Shown: piece after piece, positions 49,772 through 58,008 of the stretch
Numbering within the stretch: position 1 is the first letter of the stretch
How the letters are laid out: every line of letters begins with the position of its first letter
From: Moorella mulderi DSM 14980
Lineage (GTDB): Bacteria > Bacillota > DSM-521 > Neomoorellales > Neomoorellaceae
NCBI RefSeq assembly: GCF_001594015.1
Contig: NZ_LTBC01000010.1
Span: forward strand, 17,868 to 81,867
Length of the DNA stretch: 64,000 nucleotides
Direction of reading: 5' to 3'
Translations under genes and position numbers: made by a program
Notes under the pieces: model-generated
The model's database searches: none
Seen by the model: only the letters and a program-made list of their open reading frames with translations
Told to the model about the DNA's origin: nothing

Positions 49772-50872
49772 ATGTGGTTACAGAAATTTCTAGCGCAACT
49801 CAAGCATAAAGGTAAGCTCAAGAAAGGCCGGGAAGGGGTAAATGAAAGAAACCCCTGCCGCATCTATACCGTAGGGGACATAGGCATCACCATCCCCGGC
49901 GCCCGGGCCTGGGACGGCGGCGAGATACCCCCATCAGCGAAACTTATCTTCCTGGCGCCCCAGGAAGAGGCCGGTCCCGGCAAAATCCCGCCGGAAGCAA
50001 AGGTATATATCGTCGGCCACGGGTTGGCGGCCTGGCGGCTGGCCGTAAGCAAGGGCCTACCCGCCATCACCCCGGAAAAAGCCCTGGCCCTGGCAGGCGA
50101 GATAACGTCACAGGAAAACAGTGGCGATCAGGCCCAGCCTAACTTTGGCTCAACCAGGTCAACCGGGAAAGAGAATAAAAAGGGAACAATCATCGTCGTC
50201 TATTCCTCCAAAACCAGCGTAGGCAAGACGTCCGCAACCGCCAACCTTGGCACCATGCTGGCGAAAGAAGGAAAAAAGGTATGTTTGGTAGACGCCGACC
50301 CCGGCGGCCGGACCCTGACCAGCCTGGCCCTGGGGATAGCCACCACCGGGGACATTGCGAGCCCTCAAAAGATCCCCTGGGGCCTGGACCTGGTACCTTC
50401 CCTTCCCGACAGCCCGGCATTAGGCATAACCGAGGCCAAAAACAGCATTAGAAAGCTGGCCGGCGACTATGACTTCATCCTGGTCGATGCCCCCGGCCGC
50501 CTGGAATTGCCCCTGTACACCAGGGCTTTCTTAGAAACCGCCGTAGAAACCGCTGGCCATATAATCCTCATGGCCAGCTGCGACCACGCGGCCGTGGCCG
50601 CCGTCCGGGCCTTTGTGGCCGGCAAAATGGATGAACTCCATATCCGGCCCGTTACCCGCCTGGTAGTCAACCAGACCCAGCCCCTGCCCCCGTTAAAACC
50701 GCAGGAAGTCGCCAAAAGGGTGGGCCTGGAGTTAACCGGAATTATCCCCCACGACCACCTGGTAGACAGGATGTTTGCTGAAGGGAAACCAATCCCGCTG
50801 ATGCGCCTGGGCCGTAAAGGCTCGGCTTTTCTAAATGCCCTCCAAGAACTCAGGACGAAAGGAGTTTGTTGA
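49772..50872 (+). CDS. TadZ/CpaE-like ParA-type ATPase (first copy)
   Basis: A 366-residue protein with a receiver-like or degenerate N-terminal part (about 30-115) and a MinD/ParA ATPase domain. The deviant Walker A is SSKTSVGKTSAT (about 147-154), which keeps the signature lysine. VDADPGGRT and DFILVDAPGR follow. TadZ/CpaE proteins place the Tad pilus machine in the cell. It is the first gene of the pilus block, GGAGAAAGGAG-preceded, and 4 bp before the second copy. Confidence 0.82.
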   Translation: MWLQKFLAQLKHKGKLKKGREGVNERNPCRIYTVGDIGITIPGARAWDGGEIPPSAKLIFLAPQEEAGPGKIPPEAKVYIVGHGLAAWRLAVSKGLPAITPEKALALAGEITSQENSGDQAQPNFGSTRSTGKENKKGTIIVVYSSKTSVGKTSATANLGTMLAKEGKKVCLVDADPGGRTLTSLALGIATTGDIASPQKIPWGLDLVPSLPDSPALGITEAKNSIRKLAGDYDFILVDAPGRLELPLYTRAFLETAVETAGHIILMASCDHAAVAAVRAFVAGKMDELHIRPVTRLVVNQTQPLPPLKPQEVAKRVGLELTGIIPHDHLVDRMFAEGKPIPLMRLGRKGSAFLNALQELRTKGVC

Positions 50873-50875
50873 AAA

Positions 50876-52099
50876 ATGCTGGAGAACAAAAAACTCTTGC
50901 TGGCCGCCGGCCAGACCCTGGCGGCGGCCTGGCTCAAAGCCCGCTATCCCGAGGCTGATGTCCAGACCCAGATCAGTGACGGTTGGCTGCCCGACGCAGT
51001 AGTGGCCGTGCGCAAATCCCGGATGGGCGGGGTGGAGGACCCGGTAAAAATCATCGAGGAGATCCTGGCCAGGGGCGGCCTTCCGGTTACGGTTATCGTG
51101 GCCGGCAAGAAGGACCGGGAAGGCGAGAATATCGCCCGACGGGCCGGTGCCCTGGGCATCCGGGAAGAATTTATCCTATTCGCTGACGAAGGAGGTATTA
51201 CCACCCCGGCTATCGCCAGGGTGCTGGAAGATGCAGTAAGCAAGGACGCCCGCCCCGCCCCGCTGATCTATTACGAAAGCAACAGCTATGAAAACGAAAA
51301 TCTCAAGGACACTTCCCCCCAGGCCAATGAAAAGGATCGGGAAAGGAAAGGCGAAAGGACAACCGGGCAGGCAGGGGAAGAATACTGGTCTTCCCCGGGA
51401 GAACCTGCCCAGGCCGCGGGGCAAGTACCAGAAGAAGATATCGACTGGTCCCTCCTCGCGCCTTATAAGGAATTGATAATTACTATGATAAGCCCCTGTG
51501 CCGGGGTCGGGAAAACCACCCTGGTGGCCGCCCTGGCGGCCTACCTCACATCTCAGGGGGAACAGGTAGCGGTCATAGACCTGGAAACGCCGCCCATGGC
51601 CAAGCTGCACATGGGCAATACCGCCCTGGAGCACCAGGGAAACTGGCAGTATGCCGCGACACCCTGGGGCGAGTTATGGCTACCCGTGAAATATAACCCG
51701 GTTGAATTAATGAACCTCCTGGCCCGCCTGGCCAGGAACGGTTACCGGGTGCTTATCGACGCCGCGCACCTTCCAGCGCCCTGGAATGCTTTTTCCAGGC
51801 AGGTAGAGGTAATAGGCGGCGATTTGCGGGCGTTATACGCCTGCCAGCAACAGGATGGTTATAAAGACGCCATCCTGGTAGCCAACCGGGTCCCGGCAAC
51901 ATCCCTAAGCATCTGGCCCTCGGTAGTAGAAGACGTCCTGGGCCAAGAGCCCCAAATAGTTATCCCCGAAGATCAGGAAGGCTGCCAGGCCACGGTCGCC
52001 AATATGACGCCGGCTATAGTCTCACCAGGTAGCGACGCAATCGCCGCCGGTATAGGGAGCCTGGCGGCCCTCCTATGGCCTGAAAGGGGCGAAAGCTGA
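50876..52099 (+). CDS. TadZ/CpaE-like ATPase, divergent (second copy)
   Basis: A 407-residue relative of the preceding gene. The N-terminal domain (about 1-125) resembles a receiver fold; an acidic low-complexity linker follows (about 140-190). The P-loop ISPCAGVGKTTL (about 206-216) lacks the signature lysine of the ParA family (a Cys stands in its place). Walker A' is AVIDLETPP. Catalysis may therefore differ. The stop overlaps the cpaB start (TGATG). Confidence 0.72.
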   Translation: MLENKKLLLAAGQTLAAAWLKARYPEADVQTQISDGWLPDAVVAVRKSRMGGVEDPVKIIEEILARGGLPVTVIVAGKKDREGENIARRAGALGIREEFILFADEGGITTPAIARVLEDAVSKDARPAPLIYYESNSYENENLKDTSPQANEKDRERKGERTTGQAGEEYWSSPGEPAQAAGQVPEEDIDWSLLAPYKELIITMISPCAGVGKTTLVAALAAYLTSQGEQVAVIDLETPPMAKLHMGNTALEHQGNWQYAATPWGELWLPVKYNPVELMNLLARLARNGYRVLIDAAHLPAPWNAFSRQVEVIGGDLRALYACQQQDGYKDAILVANRVPATSLSIWPSVVEDVLGQEPQIVIPEDQEGCQATVANMTPAIVSPGSDAIAAGIGSLAALLWPERGES

Positions 52100-52743
52100 T
52101 GCGCCTTTTCAAAAACTATCGCCTCCTCCTGGCACTGGCGGCTGTATGCGCGGTAATAGCGGCCCTAGCCGCAACTACCACCCTCAATTCCTATTTAAGC
52201 CTGACCCCGGTCGTGGTAGCTGGCCGTGATATCAAGCCCAACGAGCTCATTAGTGAACGTGACCTGGCCATTAAGGAGTTCCCGGCAAGAATCGTGGGTA
52301 ATAACTGGCTGCGCAGCCCGGCCGGGGTAGCAGGTAAAGCCAGCCAGGGCTTTATTCCGGCCGGCATGCCGCTCACCGCGTCAATGTTAGCCGATCCCCT
52401 GGCCACCGGCCTAGCCGGCAAGCTGAAGGCCTATCCCGGGACGGTAGCCTTAAGCATTGAAGCCAAAAATGACACTACTGTCGGGAGCAGCATCAAACCG
52501 GGTGACCTCGTTAACGTCTATGCCTTAATAAAAAATAACGGCAGTCCCGCTAATAAGGCAGGCGTCGAACTCCTTGCAACGAAAGTGCCTGTCCTGGCCA
52601 CGCCGGGTGGGGATACCACAAGCGCCAACCCGAATGCTAAAGGGGTAGTCCTGGCAGTTACTCCGGAACAGGCCAGCCAGATACTAGATGCCCTGGCATC
52701 CGGTAGCAGCCTGGCTTGCACCCTGGAGAAGGCGGGGGATTAG
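52099..52743 (+). CDS. cpaB: Flp pilus assembly protein CpaB/RcpC
   Basis: A 214-residue CpaB/RcpC-like protein. After an N-terminal helix (LLLALAAVCAVIAALAATTT) comes a SAF domain (VVVAGRDIKPNELISERDL, FPARIVGNNW, GFIPAGMPLTASML). The RcpC-type domain follows (TVALSIEAKNDTTVGSSIKPGDLVNV cut here, LATKVPVLA, GVVLAVTPEQASQIL). It anchors the Tad apparatus at the membrane; no secretin partner is present, as expected in a monoderm. A lower-GC insertion follows before the next tad gene. Confidence 0.85.
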   Translation: MRLFKNYRLLLALAAVCAVIAALAATTTLNSYLSLTPVVVAGRDIKPNELISERDLAIKEFPARIVGNNWLRSPAGVAGKASQGFIPAGMPLTASMLADPLATGLAGKLKAYPGTVALSIEAKNDTTVGSSIKPGDLVNVYALIKNNGSPANKAGVELLATKVPVLATPGGDTTSANPNAKGVVLAVTPEQASQILDALASGSSLACTLEKAGD

Positions 52744-52763
52744 TCAAGGTGGGGAGAAAAATA

Positions 52764-53166
52764 ATGGGAAATCGCAGAGAGCTATCTTATCCCAGTTGCT
52801 ACCGCTCTAATTGGGTTAGCGTTTTTCCTCAAAACCGGCGTGTTGGTTTTTCTCGCCTGCGGTCTGTTACTGAGTATCGACCCTGATATTCAGGCTTTCC
52901 TATTAAGAAAAACGAAGGGGACCAAATGTAATATGGCTAATCAGATAGATAGCAAGGAAAACACAGTTGCTATAGAACCTCAACATTACCCGACCACCTT
53001 CAAAGAATTTAAAGAAGCGGTAAAGGACGCGAAAAGTGTGGAAGAGGCAATATGGTATTTAAGGTATTATCAGGCCAATGATATTGGCCTGATAATACGC
53101 TTAAACCTTCTAGTAGTTTTGTTTTTGTTATTTGTGACCATTATAGTCCATTTTTTCCCTCAGTAA
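52764..53166 (+). pseudogene. Small membrane protein with a frameshift after the start codon
   Basis: ATG 52764 follows GGGGAG, but its frame closes after 40 codons. In the +1 frame a clean protein runs on: EIAESYLIPVATALIGLAFF, then two membrane helices and a C-terminal helix (LLVVLFLLFVTIIVHFF) to TAA at 53166. Removing one G from ATGGGAAATC would give M-E-I-A-E-S and restore the reading frame (about 133 residues). Internal GTG 52837/TTG 52840 starts would truncate the first helix. No family recognised. Confidence 0.55.
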
Positions 53167-53209
53167 AATTAAGGTTCTATTATTATGAAAGAGCGAGGTG
53201 TTAAGTTAG

Positions 53210-53401
53210 ATGGCTACACAATATCAAGTTTTGTGCTCAAAAGGAAGGCGGGGAAGATCTAGACTAGTGAATATCCAATCAACAGGGAAATTTAGATCTA
53301 CAATAATAACTCGAAATTGCAATCCCGAATATTATCGATTGCCAAAAGTAGGGGTGTTATTAACTACAGGTGCTAAGGGAATAACAACTCACATCCAGTA
53401 G
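53210..53401 (+). CDS. Hypothetical small protein (doubtful)
   Basis: A 63-residue, basic ORF (YQVLCSKGRRGRSRLVNI...) with a GAGGTG site before ATG 53210. No family, no homology clue. It lies in the lower-GC insertion and may not be expressed. Confidence 0.3.
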   Translation: MATQYQVLCSKGRRGRSRLVNIQSTGKFRSTIITRNCNPEYYRLPKVGVLLTTGAKGITTHIQ

Positions 53402-53428
53402 TGGAGATAAGCAAGGTTTTTGGTTATA

Positions 53429-53881
53429 TCACTTTAAGGGTGTTGGCACTGTATTTTTTAGTAGTTCGATGGCTTTCTCTTTTTGGGGGCAAATATAAGA
53501 ATTTTTTCCGCACTCAACTATCCACCAACTATCAGGTAAGGAACGTGTTTTTAAAGCCCAGAAAAGATCCATCGAACACGCGAGAAATTGCAATGCAATA
53601 CGCATAGTGACAAAAACAGTAAAAAGGGGTGAAAGCGAGGGTCCTAAACTTATAATTATAAAGATTACAAGGACGGCCATTACAAATGAAGATTTAAAAG
53701 GAGCCAAAAGCGCTTCTCGATAATCTTGAAGTAAAATCGGTTCAAGTATTTTTACGTTGGGAACAAGGGTAAGTAATGTTTTTTGATATGTGTATCCATT
53801 TTTCTTTAGAACACTTTCATGATCTAATTCATGTAGCCAAATGGAAGGAATTGAACAAACCATATTCATAACAACGACCAT
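53429..53881 (-). pseudogene. Truncated DUF3267-like (M50-type) metalloprotease
   Basis: A 150-residue minus-strand frame. IPSIWLHELDHESVLKKNGY contains an HExxH motif, and a later pair of membrane helices and LACSMDLFWALKTRSLPDSW resemble DUF3267 putative zinc peptidases. An in-frame stop lies one codon before ATG 53881 and there is no ribosome site. Homologues have a membrane helix before the HExxH, so the N terminus seems lost. Family assignment is tentative. Confidence 0.45.
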
Positions 53882-53930
53882 AAATCAAGATGAGAATGAA
53901 ATTTTAGGCGTCCATAAAAGGAGCTGATAA

Positions 53931-54133
53931 ATGATGAAAAAATAAATAGAGCGACAGATAAAACTAAAACGGGTATTGAGAAGCGAACTTCTTTGTATTC
54001 CAAGTTTTATACCCCCCTAAAAGATGATTCGGGAGAAGTTAATCTTGAGCCCATCGGTGTACTTCTTGTTTTCTTTGTTTTAATTTTCTGGGTGATAATT
54101 AAATATATTACAACCGAGCATCTGCCCTGGTAA
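53931..54133 (+). pseudogene. Small single-helix membrane protein with a frameshift in an A-run
   Basis: AAAAGGAG and ATGATG (53931) begin a frame that hits TAA after four codons. In the frame obtained by adding one A to the following A6 run, a 66-residue protein runs to 54133: M-M-K-K then INRATDKTKTGIEKRTSLYS, and later the helix IGVLLVFFVLIFWVIIKYI. The A-run makes slippage or an assembly error plausible. No family recognised. Confidence 0.5.
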
Positions 54134-54203
54134 ACCTTACTGTTTATATTTCTCCCTACCCCCCCAAGATCCTGTTTTAGGCAAAAAGGCGGGTGAACAT
54201 TAA

Positions 54204-55505
54204 TTGCTCCTTATATTCGGCGACAAAGAATTTACGGGCATGTTCCTCAATAAAGGTTTCCCCTACCCGGTGGTAGGGGTGGCCAACGATACCATGACGG
54301 CTACGACCATGCTCCAGGAGGCAAACGCCAGGGAGGTGGTGGTCGGTTTCCCGGGACAGGAAGGGGTAGAATTCGCCCTCCATGCGGCGGAGCTATACCG
54401 CAACCGCCGTTTTTACCTGGCCCTAAATAACTTGAAGCCTACCGCCACCCTATTCGCCCAGGCTGCCGCCAAAGGCGTGCGGATCATCAGCTACCGTTCG
54501 GCGGCGGCCGACTTGGTACGCGCCCTGGGCACCGCCGTGCCGGACACCGGATCGTTAACCAGCCGGGAACCGGTGGAGGCCCCGGTATTGCAGGCGGCTA
54601 GCCAGGAATACCTGGCGGCGAAAACTGCGGCCTTAAGACCCTTGAAACACCAAAGGGTGGCCGTCTATTCCGTCAAGGGCGGGGCCGGCAAGACGGCCAT
54701 CGCAGCTAACCTAGCGGCCTGCGCCGCCGCCTGGGCGCAAGGAAAAGGCCTAAAGTATCGGGTAGTTTTGGTAGACGGCGACATCGGCGGGGCGAAGACG
54801 GCCGGGGACTGGCTGCGGGTGCCGGAAAACGTGACTCAAAACCTCCTGGTCTGGCAAAGCCTGCAGGGCCTCCCCGGCTGGGATGTAGTCGAAAAGATGC
54901 TGGTCAAAGTCCCCGGCAAGACAGATAACCTGTACTTTCTCCCCTCACCCCAGCGACCGGGGGCGGAAAGCATTAGCGGCGAGTTGATGGTCCACGTGTT
55001 GTCCATCCTGGATCAATACTTCGACTTGGTGGTGGTTGACCTGAGCACCAGGGTAGAAGACGACTCCACCCTGGTGACCCTGCAAACGGCGACGACGATC
55101 CTGCTGGTAGTTACCCCGGAGATAGGAGTAATCAAGCGGACCGAAAGCCGGTTCTTGAGGCCAGCGGCCAGGCTGCAGGTAAACCTGGCCTCTATCCAGG
55201 TAGTATTAAACCGGACCAATGCTAAAGTACCTTTTAAACCGGCCGACATTGCTGCCCAGTTCGGCGGCATCCCGGCCTTTCCGGAGGCAATACCGGAAGA
55301 TGACAGCGTCCTGGCCTGCCTAAATGACCCCGGAGCCGACGGCCCGGTGGTCCTGGCCCGGCCGGAGAGCGCCTTTGCACAAAAAATGGTGGCCCTGACC
55401 GGGGCCGTCCTGGGCCTGGAGATGACGAAACCTGCCGCTAACAGGAAAAATAGACTGCTGGCCTGGCTGGGGCGCATAACGCCGGGCCGCAAGGCCGCGC
55501 TATAA
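54204..55505 (+). CDS. TadZ/CpaE-like ParA-type ATPase (third copy)
   Basis: A 433-residue protein with an N-terminal receiver-like domain (about 1-115) and a complete ParA/MinD ATPase: canonical Walker A SVKGGAGKTAIAANL (about 157-170), VLVDGDIGGAKTAGDW, LVVVDLSTRVEDDS and a late VVLNRTN. It is the most conventional of the three CpaE-like proteins and lies right before tadA, the normal position. TTG 54204 is the likely start, 9 bases after GGCGGGTG. Confidence 0.85.
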   Translation: MLLIFGDKEFTGMFLNKGFPYPVVGVANDTMTATTMLQEANAREVVVGFPGQEGVEFALHAAELYRNRRFYLALNNLKPTATLFAQAAAKGVRIISYRSAAADLVRALGTAVPDTGSLTSREPVEAPVLQAASQEYLAAKTAALRPLKHQRVAVYSVKGGAGKTAIAANLAACAAAWAQGKGLKYRVVLVDGDIGGAKTAGDWLRVPENVTQNLLVWQSLQGLPGWDVVEKMLVKVPGKTDNLYFLPSPQRPGAESISGELMVHVLSILDQYFDLVVVDLSTRVEDDSTLVTLQTATTILLVVTPEIGVIKRTESRFLRPAARLQVNLASIQVVLNRTNAKVPFKPADIAAQFGGIPAFPEAIPEDDSVLACLNDPGADGPVVLARPESAFAQKMVALTGAVLGLEMTKPAANRKNRLLAWLGRITPGRKAAL

Positions 55506-55525
55506 GAAAAGAGAGGTGGAGGATA

Positions 55526-56794
55526 ATGGCTGCCCAATCACTGGCGGCGAAGCTTTTGTGCAGCGAGCAAACCTGCTTGACAAGCGACGAAGTCGAAGAA
55601 TTGCGCGCCCGGGTGCTGGCCAGGGTGCGGCGAGAGAATCCCAAAGCCCTGAAGGATCCCCGCAACAACGAAGGCTACCTGCGCGGCATTGCCATGATGG
55701 AAAGGGGAGCCACCCCGGCCCTGGTGGACAGCGTGGTCAGCGATATGCTGGGCTATGGGCCGCTGCAGCGCTATATCTTCCCCGTAGAAGAGCGATATCG
55801 CAACGTCACCGAAGTCATGGTGCCCATCTATGATAAAGTTTACGTTGAAATCAACGGTAGCCTGCAGAAAACGGAAACCCGGTTCCGCGACGAAGAACAC
55901 CTGCGGGCTGTAGCGGAAAAGATTGTCATGTCCTGCGGCCGGCGGGTAAACGAATCCGAGCCGGTGGTAGACGCGAAGCTGCCCGACGGCTCGCGGGTGA
56001 ACGTCATCATTCCGCCAATAGCCAGGGGCGGCACCACCATGGTCATCCGCCGCTTCCCCCGCCCCATAGCCCTGGAGGACCTGATAAACAGCGGTGCCAT
56101 AACGGAAGATCTAGTCGCCTATTTGCGCGAAGTGATCGCCAGGGGCTTGAACGTGGTGGTGACCGGCCCCATGGGCAGCGGCAAGACCACCATCCTGAAT
56201 GCCCTGCTGTCCCTGGTGACGGAAACCTGGGGGCCGGACGCCAGCGTAATCATCTTTGAGGATATAGCCGAACTGCAGCCCCGGCATGAAAACGTCCGCT
56301 GTTTTGAAAGCCGGCCGCCCGGCCTGGACGGGCAGGGTGAAGTAAGCATCGTAAGTTTGGCCCAGACGGCCATGCTGCGCCTGCGGCCGGACTGGATTAT
56401 CCTGGGGGAGTGCCGAGGCGCCGAGGCCTATTACGTACTGCAGGCTATGTGCGTCGGCCATCCGGCTATGACCACCTTCCACGCCATAGACGCAGTGGAT
56501 GCCGTTATAGGCCGCCTGCCGGCCATGGTGATCATGTCGCGGGAAGGCCAGGTTGAAGGCCGGGCAGCGGCCCTGGATCGCATAGCCGGGGCGGTTGACG
56601 TTGTTTTACATGCCGCGAAGGTGATTAAAGGGAACTACCGGGAGAGAAGAATCGTCCAGGTGGCCGAGGTGATGATACGGGAAACTCCCGCCGGCCGGGT
56701 ACCGGATCCCCGGACAATCTTCCGCTTTGACGGTAAAAAACTGGCCCAGGTAGCCGACCCCCATATTTTCAACAAAAAGAAGGTGGTGTTCTAG
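55526..56794 (+). CDS. tadA: Tad pilus assembly ATPase TadA/CpaF
   Basis: A 422-residue hexameric secretion ATPase that drives Flp pilus assembly. The N-terminal domain (about 1-150) is followed by VDAKLPDGSRVNVIIPP, Walker A TGPMGSGKTTIL (about 213-224), an Asp box (IIFEDIAELQP), Walker B (WIILGECRGAEAY) and the His box (HPAMTTFHAIDA). It is a VirB11/PilB-family enzyme. AGGTGGAGG precedes ATG 55526. Stop and next start overlap by one base. Confidence 0.94.
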   Translation: MAAQSLAAKLLCSEQTCLTSDEVEELRARVLARVRRENPKALKDPRNNEGYLRGIAMMERGATPALVDSVVSDMLGYGPLQRYIFPVEERYRNVTEVMVPIYDKVYVEINGSLQKTETRFRDEEHLRAVAEKIVMSCGRRVNESEPVVDAKLPDGSRVNVIIPPIARGGTTMVIRRFPRPIALEDLINSGAITEDLVAYLREVIARGLNVVVTGPMGSGKTTILNALLSLVTETWGPDASVIIFEDIAELQPRHENVRCFESRPPGLDGQGEVSIVSLAQTAMLRLRPDWIILGECRGAEAYYVLQAMCVGHPAMTTFHAIDAVDAVIGRLPAMVIMSREGQVEGRAAALDRIAGAVDVVLHAAKVIKGNYRERRIVQVAEVMIRETPAGRVPDPRTIFRFDGKKLAQVADPHIFNKKKVVF

Positions 56795-57672
56795 TGCTGG
56801 CCTTCTTTTTCTTTGTCGTCCTCATGGCGATATTTTTCTTTACCGCCGGGGTTATTGCCTATTACAGCCGCAACCCTCTGGCCGAGATCATTGCCGCCCA
56901 CCAGAGGCAGCAGGCGCGGCAGGAAAAAACGAAGGAGCGTAACCTGCTGGCCGAGCTCTGGCACACGGATGAAGACATGTTGCCGGTGGCCGTAACGGCA
57001 GGCATGGCCGGAGCCTTTATAGCCTTCGCCTTTGGCGACCCTGTCCTGATGGCCGCCACTGCCCTGGCGGCCTTTATCTTCGCGCCCCGGCTATACATTA
57101 AGCTAAAAAAACGCCGCCGTCAGTCCCTCTTCCTGGCCCAGCTGGCACGGGTGGTGGATAACCTGGCCTCGGCTATCCGGGCCGGGGCCTCCCCCCTCCA
57201 GGCCGTCCAGTACGTGGCGGAGACCTCACCCGAACCTATCAAGGGCGAGATGGACCGGGTGCGCGACGACGTCAACGCCGGGGTGCCCTTTGAAAAGGCC
57301 GTCAAAGATATGGCGGCCAGGATTGATCTGCTGGAAGCCCATGTCCTGGCGGACGGCCTAGCCCTCCTGGCCGAAGCCGGCGGCGGGACCGACGCCGTAC
57401 GCCTCCTGGAAGGCGCCGCCGAGTTCGTGCGCGAGCGCAAACGTCTCAAAGCCCGGATCGCCGCCGCCACCGGCGACGTGAGACTAGGTTTCGCTATCGT
57501 GACGTTCATACCGGTGCTCCTGGGACTGGTGATGTACCTGGCCATGCCGGAATACCGGAATGTGGTGGTAACGTACAGGGGCCGCCTAGTGGCCCTGGCC
57601 GGGGTAGGCTGCCTGGCCGCCGGCCACATCATGGTCGCCCGCATTTTGAAGTCCGGGGAAAGTATGCTCTGA
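56794..57672 (+). CDS. tadB: Tad pilus membrane platform protein TadB
   Basis: A 292-residue T2SSF-domain platform protein. N-terminal helices (AFFFFVVLMAIFFFTAGVIA; a pair at about 60-95) precede the cytoplasmic four-helix F domain (LARVVDNLASAIRAGASPLQ, MDRVRDDVNAGVPFEKAV, LLAEAGGGTDAVRLLEGAAE). C-terminal helices end it (IVTFIPVLLGLVMYLA, LVALAGVGCLAAGHI). GTG 56794 overlaps the tadA stop. TadB and TadC together transmit force from TadA to the growing pilus. Confidence 0.9.
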   Translation: MLAFFFFVVLMAIFFFTAGVIAYYSRNPLAEIIAAHQRQQARQEKTKERNLLAELWHTDEDMLPVAVTAGMAGAFIAFAFGDPVLMAATALAAFIFAPRLYIKLKKRRRQSLFLAQLARVVDNLASAIRAGASPLQAVQYVAETSPEPIKGEMDRVRDDVNAGVPFEKAVKDMAARIDLLEAHVLADGLALLAEAGGGTDAVRLLEGAAEFVRERKRLKARIAAATGDVRLGFAIVTFIPVLLGLVMYLAMPEYRNVVVTYRGRLVALAGVGCLAAGHIMVARILKSGESML

Positions 57673-57690
57673 GCAAAGGCGGAAACAGCT

Positions 57691-57879
57691 ATGGAAAACT
57701 TCCTCACGGCCCAGGCCGAGGTCGAAAGGTTCATAAAGGTAATACCAGGCATGCTCTTGGGTGCGGCCACCGCTTTCCTGGGCATGGCCATCGTCCGTGC
57801 GCTTATCCGGGCCGCCGTTTCCTCCTGGTTGGGCCGGGAGGAAGGCAAGATCGTATGCACCTGCTGGAAATGCTGGTAG
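57691..57879 (+). CDS. Small membrane protein between tadB and tadC
   Basis: A 62-residue ORF with one helix (VIPGMLLGAATAFLGMAIV) and a Cys-rich end (CTCWKCW). AAAGGCGG lies upstream of ATG 57691. It overlaps the next tiny ORF by 25 bp. No family recognised; position suggests a Tad accessory subunit. Confidence 0.5.
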   Translation: MENFLTAQAEVERFIKVIPGMLLGAATAFLGMAIVRALIRAAVSSWLGREEGKIVCTCWKCW

Positions 57880-57992
57880 CGGTGCTGGCCATACTGAAAT
57901 TCTACCAGCAGCCCGGCGTCCTTTTTACTTTATTGGGCTGGTGCGCCGGCCTCTCCGGCATGCTGCTTTCCAGGTACTTTAAACTGGTTTGA
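57855..57992 (+). CDS. Tiny two-helix membrane protein ahead of tadC
   Basis: A 45-residue ORF: ATG 57855, first helix LEMLVAVLAILKFY, second helix VLFTLLGWCAGLSGMLL, ending RYFKLV before TGA 57990-57992. The tadC ribosome site (GAAAGGAGG) begins at its stop. The membrane-like composition and tight packing argue it is real, but its start has no ribosome site and would rely on coupling to the preceding ORF. Confidence 0.45.
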   Translation: MHLLEMLVAVLAILKFYQQPGVLFTLLGWCAGLSGMLLSRYFKLV

Positions 57993-58008
57993 AAGGAGGC
58001 ATGAAGTT

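Noticed and set aside
53401..53607. 68-residue plus-strand frame
   Set aside because: Antisense to the HExxH-containing DUF3267-like fragment, which has the better protein features.
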